5,601 bases of DNA from Rickettsiales bacterium. GTDB lineage: Bacteria; Pseudomonadota; Alphaproteobacteria; Rickettsiales; 21-14-0-20-44-7. The first letter of the stretch is position 1; each line of letters opens with the position of its first letter. The notes beneath the pieces are model-generated. The model searched no databases. It had not been told where the DNA came from and saw only the letters and a program-made list of their open reading frames with translations. Where the stretch lies: NCBI GenBank assembly GCA_023301015.1, contig JALZVI010000177.1:1-5601 (forward strand), in the 5' to 3' direction. A program made the translations under genes and the position numbers. Positions 5,237 to 5,601 of the stretch are shown piece by piece.

Positions 5237-5601
5237 ATGAAAATCTTAGCACTGCTAGACGGCCGACCAGGCAATGACAATCAAACAATCGCAATTGCCG
5301 AACAGCTTGGCGAATATGAATCATTGAAAATTGAGTTCAGCTCAATCGCCAAACTCCCAAACCTCCTCTTGGGCAGCAGCCTGCGTGGAGTGAAAACCAA
5401 AATCACCGCAAAGCCCGACCTAGTCATCGCAACAGGCCGCAAGCTAGGCAGAGTTGCAGCGCACCTCAAAAAGACAACAGATTGCAAAGCAATCCAAATC
5501 ATGCACCCTCAATGCTGCCTAAAAAAATTCGACCTTGTGTTTGTGCCGCAGCATGACGGCTACAAGACCCGTGGCAACATCCACAACACAATCGGCGCAC
5601 C
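5237..5601 (+). CDS. ELM1-like (DUF1022) family protein, 5' part
   Basis: The first 121 residues are present; family members are usually above 300 residues, so the rest lies beyond the right edge. Family marks are LLDGRPGNDNQTIAIAEQLG (6-25), resembling the DG-x-x-G-x-x-NQ signature; PDLVIATGRKLGRVAAHLKK (60-79), the GR motif; QIMHPQ (87-92); and FDLVFVPQHDG (98-108), close to the FDLV-x-P-x-HD signature. The plant ELM1 protein acts in mitochondrial fission, recruiting a dynamin-related protein. The bacterial homologues have no settled function; the fold suggests relation to glycosyltransferase-B-like proteins, which is inference. Bacterial members often occur in alphaproteobacteria. The start is the first in-frame ATG; an ATG at 5226 opens a four-codon frame whose stop overlaps this start (ATGA). 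There is no strong ribosome binding site. The gene has no evident functional link to the flagellar operon. Confidence 0.82.
   Translation, partial: MKILALLDGRPGNDNQTIAIAEQLGEYESLKIEFSSIAKLPNLLLGSSLRGVKTKITAKPDLVIATGRKLGRVAAHLKKTTDCKAIQIMHPQCCLKKFDLVFVPQHDGYKTRGNIHNTIGA

Noticed and set aside
5281..5502. Minus-strand open frame of 73 codons
   Set aside because: It is antisense to the ELM1-family gene, whose plus-strand motifs are clear.
1..5601. Novel defence, mobile or toxin-antitoxin system
   Set aside because: All genes but one belong to flagellar or ELM1 families; there is no transposase, integrase, nuclease, tRNA, direct-repeat array or toxin-antitoxin-like gene pair.

Overview
The window is a piece of a bacterial chromosome, most likely from an alphaproteobacterium of moderate GC content. 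Three things suggest this: the flagellar basal-body genes run in the order fliF-fliG-fliH-fliN, as in Caulobacter-type clusters (fliF-fliG-flbE-fliN). CtrA-like TTAA-N7-TTAA elements lie in front of the genes. An ELM1/DUF1022 ('mitochondrial fission ELM1-like') gene lies nearby, and that family is common in alphaproteobacteria. The taxon is inferred from these features only and was not tested by a search.

Positions 1-4507, all on the minus strand, hold one tightly packed operon read right to left: fliF (MS ring), fliG (C-ring rotor/torque protein), fliH (regulator of the export ATPase), fliN (C-ring/SpoA protein) and a PomA/MotA-type stator gene that runs off the left edge. fliF and fliG overlap by one base (TAATG), fliG and fliH are 2 bases apart, fliH and fliN 27, and fliN and motA 14. 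The products sit next to each other in the machine: FliF anchors FliG, FliG and FliN form the switch, FliH couples the export ATPase to the C ring, and MotA pushes on FliG. The operon therefore looks like a rotor-plus-stator assembly unit.

Positions 4508-4733 are a divergent intergenic region. On the fliF side there is a CtrA-like box overlapping a candidate -35, a candidate -10, a good ribosome binding site, and an unusual cluster of TAGGAA/TTCCTA repeats that includes a long interrupted palindrome. On the right side there is a TTAACCAT CtrA-like half-site and a TAAAAT -10-like hexamer.

Positions 4734-5219 (plus strand) encode a small protein of about 161 residues that I do not recognise. 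It is followed, after 17 bases, by the 5' part of an ELM1-family gene (5237 to the right edge). That gene has a perfect TATAAT ten bases before its ATG and no clear Shine-Dalgarno, so it may be expressed from its own promoter as a near-leaderless mRNA.

I see no RNA gene, CRISPR array, insertion sequence or phage gene. Most of the window is ordinary flagellar sequence; the less ordinary parts are the repeat-rich fliF promoter region and the unrecognised small gene.
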